Counted from the stretch's first letter, positions 18,955 to 26,796 are shown. The stretch is 64,000 bases of DNA from Sphingomonas sp. Leaf242 (GCF_001422045.1 NZ_LMLW01000010.1:94756-158755); one strand, 5' to 3'. Notes: generated by a model not told the origin, from the letters alone. Translations and numbers: made by a program.

Positions 18955-19539
18955 ATGCGTAACGAAATGGGATTTGGACCGTGGAGCGGCGGCCCCCGGC
19001 ATGGTGGCCACGGCCGTCGCGAGCATGGTGAGGACCATGCCCATTGGAGGTCGGGCGGGGGGTCACGCGGTCGAGGCCGCCGGGTCTTCGACGGCGGCGA
19101 GATGAAGCTCGTGCTGTTGAAGCTGATCGCGGATGCGCCGCGGCACGGCTACGACCTGATCCGCGAGATCGAAGGACTGGCAGGTGGCAGCTATGCGCCG
19201 AGCCCTGGCGTGATCTATCCCACGCTGAGCACGCTCGACGACATGGGGCTGATCGACGAGCAGAAGTCGGAAGGCGCCAAGAAGCGCTTCGCGGTAACCG
19301 ACGAAGGGCGTCAGTTGCTGAAGGACAATGCCGAGATCGTCGAGGCGCTGTTCGCCCGGTTGGCAGCCGTCGGCGCCGAGTCCGAACGGACCGACGGCGC
19401 ACCGATCCGCCGCGCGATGGGCAATCTGCGACAGGTGCTCCAGACTCGGCTGATGCGCGCGGACGTGAACGAGGACACGCTGCACGCGGTCGCCGGGTTG
19501 CTCGACGAGGCGGCGCAGAAGATCGAGCGGCTCAAGTGA
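18955..19539 (+). CDS. PadR-family transcriptional regulator
   Basis: A 194-residue repressor-type protein. The N-terminal about 40 residues are rich in Gly, His and Arg (GGPRHGGHGRREHGEDHAHW), a tail common in alphaproteobacterial PadR proteins. The winged helix follows: LKLIADAPRHGYDLIREIEG, YAPSPGVIYPTLSTLDDMGL and KRFAVTDEGRQLL. The C-terminal helices probably dimerise. Start ATG 18955 has GGAGA 9 nt upstream. The gene overlaps the DUF2218 gene by 4 bp (GTGA), so the two are one operon. A likely operator lies just upstream. The ligand is unknown, and the histidine-rich tail might bind metal (inference). Confidence 0.92.
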   Translation: MRNEMGFGPWSGGPRHGGHGRREHGEDHAHWRSGGGSRGRGRRVFDGGEMKLVLLKLIADAPRHGYDLIREIEGLAGGSYAPSPGVIYPTLSTLDDMGLIDEQKSEGAKKRFAVTDEGRQLLKDNAEIVEALFARLAAVGAESERTDGAPIRRAMGNLRQVLQTRLMRADVNEDTLHAVAGLLDEAAQKIERLK

Positions 19540-19841
19540 GCGTCTCGCCCATCATCTTGATCGCGCGCGTGCCAACGCAGTCCGCCAGCAAGTATCTCCA
19601 GCAGCTCGCCAAGCACTGGAGCCACAAGATGGAGGTGACCTTCTCGGCCGAAGAAGGCCGCATCGCCTTCCCGAACGGCGCGGTGCTCGACATGCGCGCC
19701 GACACCGACACGCTCGACATCGCGCTGACGGTCCCGGCGGGCGAGGACGTCGACCGGATGCGCGACGTGGTGTCGAGCCACTTAGACCGCTTCGCCTTCC
19801 GCGAGGCACCGCTGACGTTTGACTGGACGGACGCGGTATGA
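19536..19841 (+). CDS. DUF2218 domain protein
   Basis: A 101-residue protein beginning at GTG 19536, whose codon overlaps the padR stop. The sequence (VPTQSASKYLQQLAKHWSHK, then FPNGAVLDMRADTDTLDIAL and SHLDRFAFREAPLTFDW) matches the DUF2218 family. In many alphaproteobacteria this family is encoded next to PadR regulators or siderophore-associated genes, and its role is not established. Here translation is almost certainly coupled to padR. A 22-bp perfect palindrome follows 6 bp after the stop. Confidence 0.85.
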   Translation: MSVSPIILIARVPTQSASKYLQQLAKHWSHKMEVTFSAEEGRIAFPNGAVLDMRADTDTLDIALTVPAGEDVDRMRDVVSSHLDRFAFREAPLTFDWTDAV

Positions 19842-19847
19842 ACCGAT

Positions 19848-19869
19848 CCTCCTACCCTAGGGTAGGAGG
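19848..19869. repeat. 22-bp perfect palindrome after the padR operon
   Basis: CCTCCTACCCT and its exact complement are joined without a spacer, centred on CTAG. As RNA it could form a 9-bp stem with a CTAG loop, but no T tract follows, so terminator function is doubtful. It could instead be a protein-binding dyad. The rest of 19870-20099 shows no gene. Confidence 0.6.
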
Positions 19870-20099
19870 CGTCTAGTCCAACCATGGGAATCTAAAGCCT
19901 GAGCGGATTGGCCGGTCTGTAGAGGAAAGCGGAATGGCCGCTTCCGGGCGGGGGTATCGCGATAGCCACCATAGCGCGAAGCTGCCGCCTTTCTCGAAAA
20001 CGACGGTCAACCGCGGTTACGGTCTGCTTCCCGATACCAATTTATCAGGTTGGCAGGCCATAGTCGCATGCGAGCATAGCCTGCCTATCCGCGATTGGT

Positions 20100-20561
20100 T
20101 CACGCAGCGGACGCTGCTGTCGGGAAGATCATCATGGTCGATGTCGCCGACGCGCATAGTCGGCCCTGTGCATCCAGCAGCCGAGCTTCGGAAAAACCGG
20201 CGCGGCGCCCCAACGATACAATCTTGCCCTCGGCGCGCACTGGTCCGCTCGCCTCGGTCAACGCGCGATGATACGACACCTTCAATTCGAGTGTCATAGC
20301 GCCCTGACCTGCCGGCAGACTGGAATGCACCGCGGCACTGCAGGCGCTGTCGAGCAAGGTCGCAGTATAGCCGCCATGCACCGATCCGATCGGGTTGTAG
20401 ACCTTACGCGACGGCGAACCCTCGAACACCACACGGCCACGCTCGAGTTCGACCAGAATGTACTCCAGTGTCTCGCCGATCGGCGGTTGAACATCGGCTG
20501 CCATCAAGGCTGCCATCTGGTCATGGCCATCAAGCTCTACGTCATCGGTCAAGAAGTTCAT
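20100..20561 (-). CDS. PaaI-type hotdog-fold thioesterase
   Basis: A 153-residue hotdog-fold acyl-CoA thioesterase. The signature RKVYNPIGSVHGGYTATLLD (with SACSAAV after it) carries the conserved N-P-x-G-x-x-H-G-G and a downstream Asp. ELKVSYHRALTEASGPVRAE and FSEARLLDAQGRLCASATST follow as in PaaI/YdiI members. Such enzymes hydrolyse aryl- or acyl-CoA; the exact substrate is unknown. GC content is a little lower than in the surrounding chromosome. Its 5' side carries copy A of the three-copy leader module, with GAGG before the ATG. Confidence 0.9.
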   Translation of the reverse strand: MNFLTDDVELDGHDQMAALMAADVQPPIGETLEYILVELERGRVVFEGSPSRKVYNPIGSVHGGYTATLLDSACSAAVHSSLPAGQGAMTLELKVSYHRALTEASGPVRAEGKIVSLGRRAGFSEARLLDAQGRLCASATSTMMIFPTAASAA

Positions 20562-20693
20562 ACGCGGACATCCTCATTGTGATCTCAGAGGCAGGCATTT
20601 GAGCGGCCGCAAGCCATACGGACGCAGCGCTTCTACAGCGTAATTGAACCAGCTACATCCGGCCGAATCGGTACTTTATCGTGAAGTTCGACC
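20562..20693 (-). promoter_or_regulatory. Leader module copy A, upstream of the thioesterase gene
   Basis: Read on the minus strand, the segment contains GGTCGAAC-TTCAC-GATAAAGT followed by ACCGATTCGGCC and CTGTAGAAGCG, then CAATGAGG before the thioesterase ATG. GATAAAGT (20673-20680) ends exactly 111 nt before the ATG, the same spacing as copies B and C. Over this stretch it is about 56% identical to copy C, and about 72% in the first 40 nt. It may be a promoter plus 5' leader; the type of regulation is unknown. Nothing gene-like lies between this copy and copy B. Confidence 0.6.
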
Positions 20694-20861
20694 GCCTCGG
20701 CACGCACTACGCGCGCATGGCCCGCGCCAGAACCCGGTGAAAAATCGCGGCTGCGGCGCGGGGGGCGAATGACGGATGGGAGGTTGGCAGACGGGCGGCT
20801 TTCAGTCGCGCAGTGCCGGTTGTGGCATTCGCCTATCATTGCAAGCCGCTAGCTCTGTCGA

Positions 20862-21031
20862 TGTTCGGCTCATTCAGGGCTGGCGCGCCCAGTCGAACCG
20901 GTCGAACCCTACGATAAAGTACCGATTCGGCCAGATGCTGGCGGCGTGATTGCCCTGTAAAAGCGTGCTTCGTGCTCCGACCTCCAGCCAGCCCATCTTC
21001 TCCCGCAGCGATCGAAAGAGGTGCTTCCGAA
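20862..21031 (+). promoter_or_regulatory. Leader module copy B, upstream of the MEKHLA gene
   Basis: A 170-bp block ending at the MEKHLA start codon. It aligns without gaps to copy C (37003-37172, minus) with 134 of 170 matches by hand count. Its fixed parts are GTTCGGCTCAT, GTCGAA repeated twice, CGATAAAGTACCG, TTCGGCCAGATG, TGATTGCCCTGTA, AAGCGTGCT, ATCTTCTCCCGC and GAGGTGCT before the ATG. GATAAAGT is at 20913-20920, 111 nt before the ATG. It is back to back with copy A, which points the other way. Confidence 0.65.
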
Positions 21032-21559
21032 ATGACCGGCGTCCTCCCGAACACCGAGGCTCACAAGGATCAGCAAATCGAAGCAGCAGGGGCATCAGGT
21101 TCGCCCCCCGCTCGATCGACCGGCCCAATCTACCTCGATAAGCCGTTCTTCGAGCTATTGGTCGGTAGTTACCGCCGCATCGTGGGCGATGCCTTATTTC
21201 CTGAAAACTGCGATGAACATTGGCTTTATCATCAAGCACCGTTCGCTGTTGTCGCTCACAACGCCGATCCCGATCCCGTTTTCATTTACGCCAATATCGC
21301 AGCTCAGCGCTGTTTCGGTTACGGATGGAGCGAGTTTACATCGCTACCATCACGCCTATCCGCAGAGCCGACCAATCGTGCGGATCGACAGATCCTGCTG
21401 GATAAGGTCAAAAAAGACGGACATTACTCGGGATATTGCGGCGTAAGAATAACGAAATCCGGTTGCCGGTTCTCGATTGATGACGGTTGTATTTGGCAGT
21501 TAACCGACCACGATGGGTCAACGCATGGACAAGCTGCAACCTTTTCGCCCCTTGGCTGA
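21032..21559 (+). CDS. MEKHLA-domain protein
   Basis: A 175-residue protein. From about residue 35 it reads KPFFELLVGSYRRIVGDALF, HQAPFAVVAHNADPDPVFIY, GWSEFTSLPSRLSAEPTNRA and GHYSGYCGVRITKSGCRF, which is the PAS-like MEKHLA domain known from bacterial stand-alone proteins and plant HD-ZIP III factors. A sensory role is likely but the ligand is unknown. The N-terminal 30 residues are not conserved, though the first five codons resemble those of the leader ORF at 37002. Local GC is about 50%, clearly below the background, suggesting transfer. The start ATG 21032 has AAAGAGGTG upstream and follows leader copy B. No partner kinase or regulator gene is adjacent. Confidence 0.85.
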   Translation: MTGVLPNTEAHKDQQIEAAGASGSPPARSTGPIYLDKPFFELLVGSYRRIVGDALFPENCDEHWLYHQAPFAVVAHNADPDPVFIYANIAAQRCFGYGWSEFTSLPSRLSAEPTNRADRQILLDKVKKDGHYSGYCGVRITKSGCRFSIDDGCIWQLTDHDGSTHGQAATFSPLG

Positions 21560-21757
21560 GTGAGCCAAACTACCTGCGACCACATGATACCAACCAGATT
21601 GCTGTCGCTATCTGACCTGTGGCTGGAGGTGCCGGCTAAACCATGCCCGATCTCGATCTGGACCACATAGCGGGACATTCATTTCGCTGATCGTGCTGAA
21701 CGAACCACCGTTCTCGGGAGTCCGGATCGCAATCCTGAGCGTCCGGGTCTGAGCGAC

Positions 21758-22909
21758 CTACGCCCCCCGCCGGGCCATCACCTGAAGGTACGTATCCAGC
21801 ACGGCCTGGTTGATCGTATCCCACAGATAGCCCGCGGCCTTGTCGTGGCCGGCCCAACCCATCGTCTCGCGCAGGCCCGGTTCGGTGACGATCCGGCCGA
21901 TCGCGTCGGCGTAGCCCGCGATGTCGCTCGGCGGCACGAGGAAGCCGGTCACGCCGTCGTCGACCAGGCCGACCGCGCCCGAGGCCCGGGCTGCCACGAC
22001 GGGTACGCCCGAAGCCATCGCCTCCAGCGTTACGTTGCCGAACGTCTCGGTGACGCTCGGGTTGAAGAACACGTCCATCGACGCGACCGCGCGGCCGAGA
22101 TCGTCGCCCGACTGGAATCCTGCGAACACCGCGCCGGGAACGCGCTCGGCGAACCAGTTGCGCGCCGGACCTTCACCGATCACCAGCACCTTGTGCGCTA
22201 TGCCGCGCGTCTCGAGCGTGCGGATCACGTCGGCGAAAACGTCGAGGCCCTTTTCCTTCACGAGCCGGCCGAGAAACCCGACCGCGACCTCCCCGTCGGC
22301 GATCCCGAGCGCGCGCCGCCAGGTGAGATCGCGGCGGGTCGGCGTGAAGCGATCGTGGTTGACCCCGCGCGACCAGATCGCGGTCGGCGTCGTCACGCCC
22401 CACTCGCGGACGATCTCGGCCATGCCGCGCCCCGGCACCAGCACTTCGTCGACGCGGTTGTAGAACCGCGTCAGGATCCTGATCATGACGGGTTCGAAGA
22501 ACGCCATCTTGTAATAGCGGAAATACGTCTCGAACCGGGTGTGAAACGACGCGACCGTGGCGAGACCGTGGCGATGGCCATAGGCGATCGCGCGGTGGCC
22601 GAGGAAATCGGGCGCGGAGACGTGGATCAGGTTCGGCGCGAACGCGTCCAGATCGCGGCGGATCGCGGCGGGTAGCCCGCGCGCCATCTTGTACTCGCCG
22701 CGCCCGGCCGGCAGTGGCAGCGACGGGACCGCGACCAGATCGCCGGTCGGCGGGAAGGCAGGCTTGGCGTTGGTCGGCGAGTAAATGCGGACTTTTGCGC
22801 CCTGCGACAGCAAATGGCCGACGAGCAGGTTCAGCGCCTGGTTGGCGCCGTCGCGAACATAATTATAATTGCCGCTGAACAGGGCAATACGCAGGTCGGT
22901 GGCGTCCAT
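21758..22909 (-). CDS. GT4-family glycosyltransferase
   Basis: A 383-residue GT-B fold glycosyltransferase acting in the cytoplasm or at the inner membrane face. The acceptor-side opening (RIALFSGNYNYVRDGANQAL) and NLIHVSAPDFLGHRAIAYG are typical of GT4 enzymes of the mannosyl/glucosyl lipid group. The donor domain has VGFLGRLVKEKGLDVFAD and the E-x7-E motif in NPSVTETFGNVTLEAMASG. It resembles GDP-mannose-dependent alpha-mannosyltransferases and glycolipid synthases; sphingomonads replace LPS with glycosphingolipids, so a role there is possible but not shown by the sequence. It stands alone, divergent from radA by 106 bp. Confidence 0.9.
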   Translation of the reverse strand: MDATDLRIALFSGNYNYVRDGANQALNLLVGHLLSQGAKVRIYSPTNAKPAFPPTGDLVAVPSLPLPAGRGEYKMARGLPAAIRRDLDAFAPNLIHVSAPDFLGHRAIAYGHRHGLATVASFHTRFETYFRYYKMAFFEPVMIRILTRFYNRVDEVLVPGRGMAEIVREWGVTTPTAIWSRGVNHDRFTPTRRDLTWRRALGIADGEVAVGFLGRLVKEKGLDVFADVIRTLETRGIAHKVLVIGEGPARNWFAERVPGAVFAGFQSGDDLGRAVASMDVFFNPSVTETFGNVTLEAMASGVPVVAARASGAVGLVDDGVTGFLVPPSDIAGYADAIGRIVTEPGLRETMGWAGHDKAAGYLWDTINQAVLDTYLQVMARRGA

Positions 22910-23015
22910 CGCCGCGCGGATAACGCCGGGTGCGGTGAAGCGCCACTAAATCCGCACGGTAGCGTCGCCACGGTTCAAGTCGGCGCCCATTGATGTTCCC
23001 GTATCGTTCTCGTAC

Positions 23016-24395
23016 ATGCCGCGTATGGCGAAACCCCAGAAGCGTTATGTATGTCAGGCTTGCGGATCGGTGTCGCACCGATGGGCGGGGCAGTGCGCCG
23101 ATTGCAACGAGTGGAACACGCTGGTCGAGGAGGCGAACACCGCCGCGACGCCGTTTCATTCTAAGCACAATCTGCAGACCGGCGGGCGGGCGATCCAGCT
23201 CGTCGGGCTCGATGCCGAGATCAAGCTGCCCGATCGGATGGCGACCGGGATCGCCGAACTCGATCGTGCGCTGGGCGGCGGCTTCGTCGAGGGCTCGGCG
23301 ACGCTGATCGGTGGCGATCCGGGGATCGGCAAGTCGACGCTCCTGCTTCAGGCGGCGGCGAAGATGGCGCTGGCGGGGCAGTCGGTCGCGTATGTTTCGG
23401 GCGAGGAGGCGGCGGATCAGGTACGTCTGCGCGCGCGCCGGCTGGGTCTCGGCAACGCGCCGGTGCAACTGGCGGCGGCGACCTCGACGCGCGATATCCT
23501 GACGACGTTGCAGACCAAGCCGCCGGCGATGCTGGTGATCGATTCGATCCAGACCATGCACTCCGACCTGATCGAAGGCGCGCCCGGCACCGTCAGCCAG
23601 GTCCGTGCGTCGGCGCAGGAGTTGATCCGCTTCGCCAAGGAGCGCGGCACTGCCGTGGTGCTGGTCGGGCACGTGACGAAGGACGGCTCGATCGCCGGTC
23701 CGCGCGTGCTGGAGCATATGGTCGACACGGTGCTATCGTTCGAAGGCGAGCGCAGCCACCAGTATCGTATCCTTCGCGCGATCAAGAACCGGTTCGGCGG
23801 GACCGACGAGATCGGCGTGTTCTCGATGCAGACCGAGGGGCTGGCGGAGGTCGGCAATCCGTCGTCGCTGTTCCTGACGCACCGTGACGACGCGATGACG
23901 GGGGCGACGGTGTTTCCGGCGCTGGAGGGGACAAGGCCGGTGCTGGTGGAGATCCAGGCGTTGACGGTAAGGCTCGCGTCGGGCGCGACGCCTCGGCGTG
24001 CAGTGGTCGGCTGGGATTCGGGGCGTCTCGCGATGATCCTCGCGGTGCTGGAAGCGCGGTGCGGGCTGAGTTTCTCGAACGCCGAAGTGTATTTGAATAT
24101 CGCCGGGGGCTACCGCGTGCAGGATCCCGCCGCGGACCTAGCAGTGGCGGCGGCGCTGATCTCGGCGATGTCGGAACGCCCGGTGCCGGTCGATGCGGTG
24201 GCGTTCGGCGAAGTCGCACTGTCGGGCGAGATCCGCCCGGTCGCGCACGGGCCGTTGCGGCTGAAGGAGGCGAGCAAGCTTGGCTTCGAACGCGCATTGG
24301 TGCCGGCGTCGATGACCGGGGAGAAGAGTGGCATGAAGCTGTCGGGCTTCAAGACGCTGGCGTCGTTCGTGGATCACATGATGGGGCGGGGGTAG
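23016..24395 (+). CDS. radA: DNA repair protein RadA (Sms)
   Basis: A 459-residue DNA-repair ATPase that promotes branch migration of recombination intermediates. In order it shows a C4 zinc finger (CQACGSVSHRWAGQCADCNE, about residues 13-30), a RecA-like core with Walker A GGDPGIGKSTLL, the RadA-specific KNRFGGTDEIGVF motif, and a C-terminal Lon-protease-like domain (YLNIAGGYRVQDPAADLAVA). Length fits the family. Start 23016 (MPRMAKPQ) or 23025 (MAKPQK) are both possible; neither has a clear ribosome-binding site. In many relatives the following gene is cvpA; here two small genes and two palindromic elements lie between them. Confidence 0.96.
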   Translation: MPRMAKPQKRYVCQACGSVSHRWAGQCADCNEWNTLVEEANTAATPFHSKHNLQTGGRAIQLVGLDAEIKLPDRMATGIAELDRALGGGFVEGSATLIGGDPGIGKSTLLLQAAAKMALAGQSVAYVSGEEAADQVRLRARRLGLGNAPVQLAAATSTRDILTTLQTKPPAMLVIDSIQTMHSDLIEGAPGTVSQVRASAQELIRFAKERGTAVVLVGHVTKDGSIAGPRVLEHMVDTVLSFEGERSHQYRILRAIKNRFGGTDEIGVFSMQTEGLAEVGNPSSLFLTHRDDAMTGATVFPALEGTRPVLVEIQALTVRLASGATPRRAVVGWDSGRLAMILAVLEARCGLSFSNAEVYLNIAGGYRVQDPAADLAVAAALISAMSERPVPVDAVAFGEVALSGEIRPVAHGPLRLKEASKLGFERALVPASMTGEKSGMKLSGFKTLASFVDHMMGRG

Positions 24396-24406
24396 GCGCC
24401 CAAAAC

Positions 24407-24465
24407 CTTGTTTCCCCGCGAAGGCGAGGACCCAGACTGGGCTCCCGCCTTCGCGGGAGAACAAG
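24407..24465. repeat. Paired-palindrome element, class 1
   Basis: An inverted repeat with outer ends CTTGTT/AACAAG and inner arms built on CCGCGAAGGCG and CGCCTTCGCGG, around a short CCAGACTGG centre. Other copies are at 28888-28944 and 49403-49457. It lies 11 bp after radA. REP/MITE-like; it may act on mRNA ends. Confidence 0.85.
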
Positions 24466-24589
24466 CTCGTGGGTCGTTACTGCGTGAGAGCGCGCGTTAG
24501 TGTCCGCCCGCTATATCCGTTCGCGATAGGCGCCGTTTTAGAGCCATTTACCGCGCTTTCCTAACGTGTTCGTTACCCATGCCAGAGAG

Positions 24590-24698
24590 GCACCACCCCG
24601 GCGGAGGCCGGGGCCCAATTGGAGAGGTCGTGGTAACGAAGCGCAGCGGTCGCCAGCAGCCTTACCCAATTGGGCCCCGGCCTCCGCCGGGGTGGTGC
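24590..24698. repeat. Paired-palindrome element, class 2
   Basis: Arms of about 32 nt at each end are inverted copies; the outer part reads GCACCACCCCGGCGGAGG and the inner part includes CCCAATTGG. About 45 nt of non-palindromic sequence separates them. Related elements lie at 45817-45919 and 59056-59159. The gap 24396-24815 holds two elements and no gene that I can support. Confidence 0.85.
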
Positions 24699-24815
24699 AC
24701 TGACTGCGATCATCAGGCACTGATCGATCGAACCACGCAACGGCATCGTGGCGGGCAGGTTCGGACAAGCGGCGAACGCATGGCCTCTCGCGACAGCCAT
24801 GCTATGGCCGCCGCC

Positions 24816-25136
24816 ATGGCGAACACCAAAAGCAACACCGGCACCGTCGAGGTCGACGGCATCCGATACGACTGGAACCTGGAGCGCGAGCCGCAACACA
24901 CGGATGCCGAGGGCTGGAAGGGCATGACGATCTCGCTGTTGCAGGACGATGCGCAGCGCGAAGCCCTGCTCGAATTCCCCGCGCCGAAACGCCTGTTGAA
25001 GGGGCTGCCGCGTGGGCGGCTTCAGATCGACGACGCGACGATCGCGCGCGGCGTGCGGGCGGCGTTGGCCGCGGGATGGGAGCCGATGTCGCGCGGCAAG
25101 CCGATGGTCTTCACGGTGGATGCCGAAGGGAACTGA
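24816..25136 (+). CDS. Small protein of unknown function
   Basis: A 106-residue soluble protein from ATG 24816 (MANTKSNTGTVEVDGIRYDW). Starts at 24804 and 24780 in the same frame are possible; none has a good ribosome-binding site, and the frame further upstream runs into a palindromic element and is not coding. It contains GIRYDWNLEREPQHTDAEGW and ends SRGKPMVFTVDAEGN, with mixed charged and hydrophobic residues and no membrane segment. I recognise no family. It is followed after 3 bp by the YkgJ-like gene, so the two are probably co-transcribed. Confidence 0.7.
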   Translation: MANTKSNTGTVEVDGIRYDWNLEREPQHTDAEGWKGMTISLLQDDAQREALLEFPAPKRLLKGLPRGRLQIDDATIARGVRAALAAGWEPMSRGKPMVFTVDAEGN

Positions 25137-25139
25137 ACC

Positions 25140-25745
25140 GTGGATCGGCGTGACACCCCGACCCCGACGGACGCGCGCACGCGGATGCAGCCCCAAGCCG
25201 ACGTGGAAACCGCGTTGCTGGGTCCGATCCTGCCCGATCGAGAGTGCGGCGATTGCACCGCGTGCTGCACCGAGCTGACGGTGAACACGCCCGAGTTCGC
25301 CAAACCCGCGGGAACGCCGTGCATCCACCTTTCAGGCCAGGGGTGCGGCATCCACGCCGTTCGCCCGCGCATCTGTCGGACATGGTTCTGCGCCTGGCGA
25401 CGTGTTGCGAGCCTGCCTGACGCGGCGCGGCCCGACCGGTCCGGGCTCCTCGTGTCGCTCAATTTTGTCAAAGAACCGCAGAACTGCCTCGAAGGCGTCT
25501 CGATCAACGTTCGCGTGCTCGCCGGCAGCGACGCGATCGCGAACGGCATGGCGGCCACCGTGCTCGACAGCGTGTGCGACCAGCTGGTTCCGGTCTGGTT
25601 CAGCGATGGGTCGAGGAAAATGCTGATGCATCCCGACAACGAAATTGCCCGCTTTGTGCTCTCAGGGGAGGCCGCACCCGCGCATTTGCAGGACGAAGTC
25701 GCCGCGTGGCGCGATCGCTACGCTGTTTTCGGAGCGAACCGCTGA
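25140..25745 (+). CDS. YkgJ-type cysteine-cluster protein (putative zinc/iron chelating)
   Basis: A 201-residue protein with eight clustered cysteines in its central part: ECGDCTACC followed by PCIHLSGQGCGIHAVRPRIC and RTWFCAW. This is the C-x2-C-x2-CC...C...C pattern of the YkgJ family, which is predicted to bind Zn or an Fe-S cluster and whose role is unsettled. GTG 25140 begins 3 bp after the stop of the preceding small gene. An ATG at 25185 (MQPQADVETALLGP) is an alternative start that keeps the whole conserved region. Some family members appear to act in tRNA or protein modification, but nothing here decides that. Confidence 0.82.
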   Translation: MDRRDTPTPTDARTRMQPQADVETALLGPILPDRECGDCTACCTELTVNTPEFAKPAGTPCIHLSGQGCGIHAVRPRICRTWFCAWRRVASLPDAARPDRSGLLVSLNFVKEPQNCLEGVSINVRVLAGSDAIANGMAATVLDSVCDQLVPVWFSDGSRKMLMHPDNEIARFVLSGEAAPAHLQDEVAAWRDRYAVFGANR

Positions 25746-25801
25746 GACTCGGTTTCCGCGTGCACTAGCGGTTCGCCGCCTGCGTCCCTATTCCAGACTG
25801 C

Positions 25802-26368
25802 ATGAACCTGACCGCCCTAGACATCGTCGTCCTGATCGCCGTTGCCGGGTCGGCCGTGCTCGGGCTGATCCGCGGGTTCGTGACCGAAGTGCTGTCGATG
25901 TTCGCCTGGGTGGCGATGGTGGCGATGTTGAAGCTGTTCCACATCCCGCTCGCCGCCGCCCTGTCGCCGATGATCGGCACGGTCGGAGGGGCAGCCGTGC
26001 TGGCCTTCGCAATCATCACCGGCGTGACGTATATCGGCGGGCGGCTGGTCGCCAACGCGATCGGCGCGCGGACGCGGACCTCGATCCTCGGCCCGGTCGA
26101 CCGTGCGCTCGGCTTCGGGTTCGGCGCGTTGAAGGGGCTGATCCTCGCCAGCCTCGTCTTCCTGCTCGCGACGCTCGTGATCGATACGATGAGCGGCGGA
26201 CCGTCGCGCCGCCCCGAATGGATGACCCGGTCGCGTACCTATCCGCTGCTCAACGCGACGAGCGCGGGAATCGCCGATTTCGTCGACCGCCGTCGCCGCG
26301 GTCAGCCCGTGTTCGGCGCCCACACGCCGCCTTCCCGATCCGACAACGCAAGCGACCCGAAATCATGA
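25802..26368 (+). CDS. cvpA: CvpA-family membrane protein
   Basis: A 188-residue inner-membrane protein. The N-terminal four hydrophobic segments include LDIVVLIAVAGSAVLGLIRG, the conserved start of CvpA (colicin V production protein) with its glycine-rich GLIRGF turn, and a later ALGFGFGALKGLILASLVF helix. The C-terminal tail is hydrophilic and Arg-rich. CvpA has been linked to purF expression, envelope stress and bile resistance in other bacteria. Here it opens a tightly packed run: its stop overlaps the IscU-like start by 4 bp (ATGA). Confidence 0.9.
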   Translation: MNLTALDIVVLIAVAGSAVLGLIRGFVTEVLSMFAWVAMVAMLKLFHIPLAAALSPMIGTVGGAAVLAFAIITGVTYIGGRLVANAIGARTRTSILGPVDRALGFGFGALKGLILASLVFLLATLVIDTMSGGPSRRPEWMTRSRTYPLLNATSAGIADFVDRRRRGQPVFGAHTPPSRSDNASDPKS

Positions 26369-26796
26369 GCGCGCCCCTCTACAACGCCGAGATCCTGCGC
26401 CTTGCCGCCACGATCCCGCACCACGAACGCCTGACGGAGCCGATGGCGACCGCGGAGAAACGCTCGCCGATCTGCGGTAGCCGCGTGACGATCGACGTCG
26501 CGATCGATGATGAGGGTAAAGTCAGCGAGGTCGGCCTGCTGGTCCGCGCCTGCGCGCTCGGCCAGGCTTCCTCGTCGCTGCTGGCGTCGAACATCCTCGG
26601 TCGCACCCCCGCCGAACTCGCCGCGACGCGCGATGCGCTGACCGCATGGCTTGCGCGCGAGGGCGATGCGCCCGATTGGCCGGGGATGGACATCTTCACT
26701 CCCGCACTCGACTACACCGCGCGGCACCCGTCGATCCGGCTGGCGTTCGAAGCCGCCGCCGAGGCTGCCGATACCGCTGCAAAGGCGAAGGTCTGA
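26365..26796 (+). CDS. IscU/SufU/NifU-N-like iron-sulfur scaffold protein
   Basis: A 143-residue protein from ATG 26365, with the start codon overlapping the cvpA stop. The line MSAPLYNAEILRLAATIPHH is the family N-terminus. RSPICGSRVTIDVAIDDEGK carries the first cluster cysteine, and VRACALGQASSSLLASNILG carries the second. The third conserved cysteine near the C-terminus of true IscU is not evident, so cluster-scaffold activity is likely reduced or different. Such proteins are often encoded beside cvpA in alphaproteobacteria (from memory). Its stop overlaps the start of the Kef-type antiporter gene by one base. Confidence 0.82.
   Translation: MSAPLYNAEILRLAATIPHHERLTEPMATAEKRSPICGSRVTIDVAIDDEGKVSEVGLLVRACALGQASSSLLASNILGRTPAELAATRDALTAWLAREGDAPDWPGMDIFTPALDYTARHPSIRLAFEAAAEAADTAAKAKV

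Noticed and set aside
19934..20299. A 121-codon plus-strand frame before the thioesterase gene
   Set aside because: It overlaps the thioesterase gene antisense in its second half and has no hydropathy or motif support.
20881..20912. Possible sigma-54 promoter (TGGCGCG followed by TCGA) in leader copy B
   Set aside because: The -12 element TTGC is missing and copy C does not keep the pattern.
20862..21031. Leader module interpreted as an ordinary REP element like those at 24-62 kb
   Set aside because: It lacks the paired-hairpin layout, is longer, and keeps strict orientation and distance to start codons, unlike the palindromic elements.
23016..24395. radA region considered as an integration or phage locus because of nearby repeats
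   Set aside because: No integrase, attachment repeats or phage genes are present; the repeats are palindromic elements.
25645..26364. Long N-terminal extension of the IscU-like frame
   Set aside because: It overlaps the YkgJ-like and CvpA genes in another frame and is not protein-like; the ATG at 26365 overlapping the cvpA stop is the natural start.
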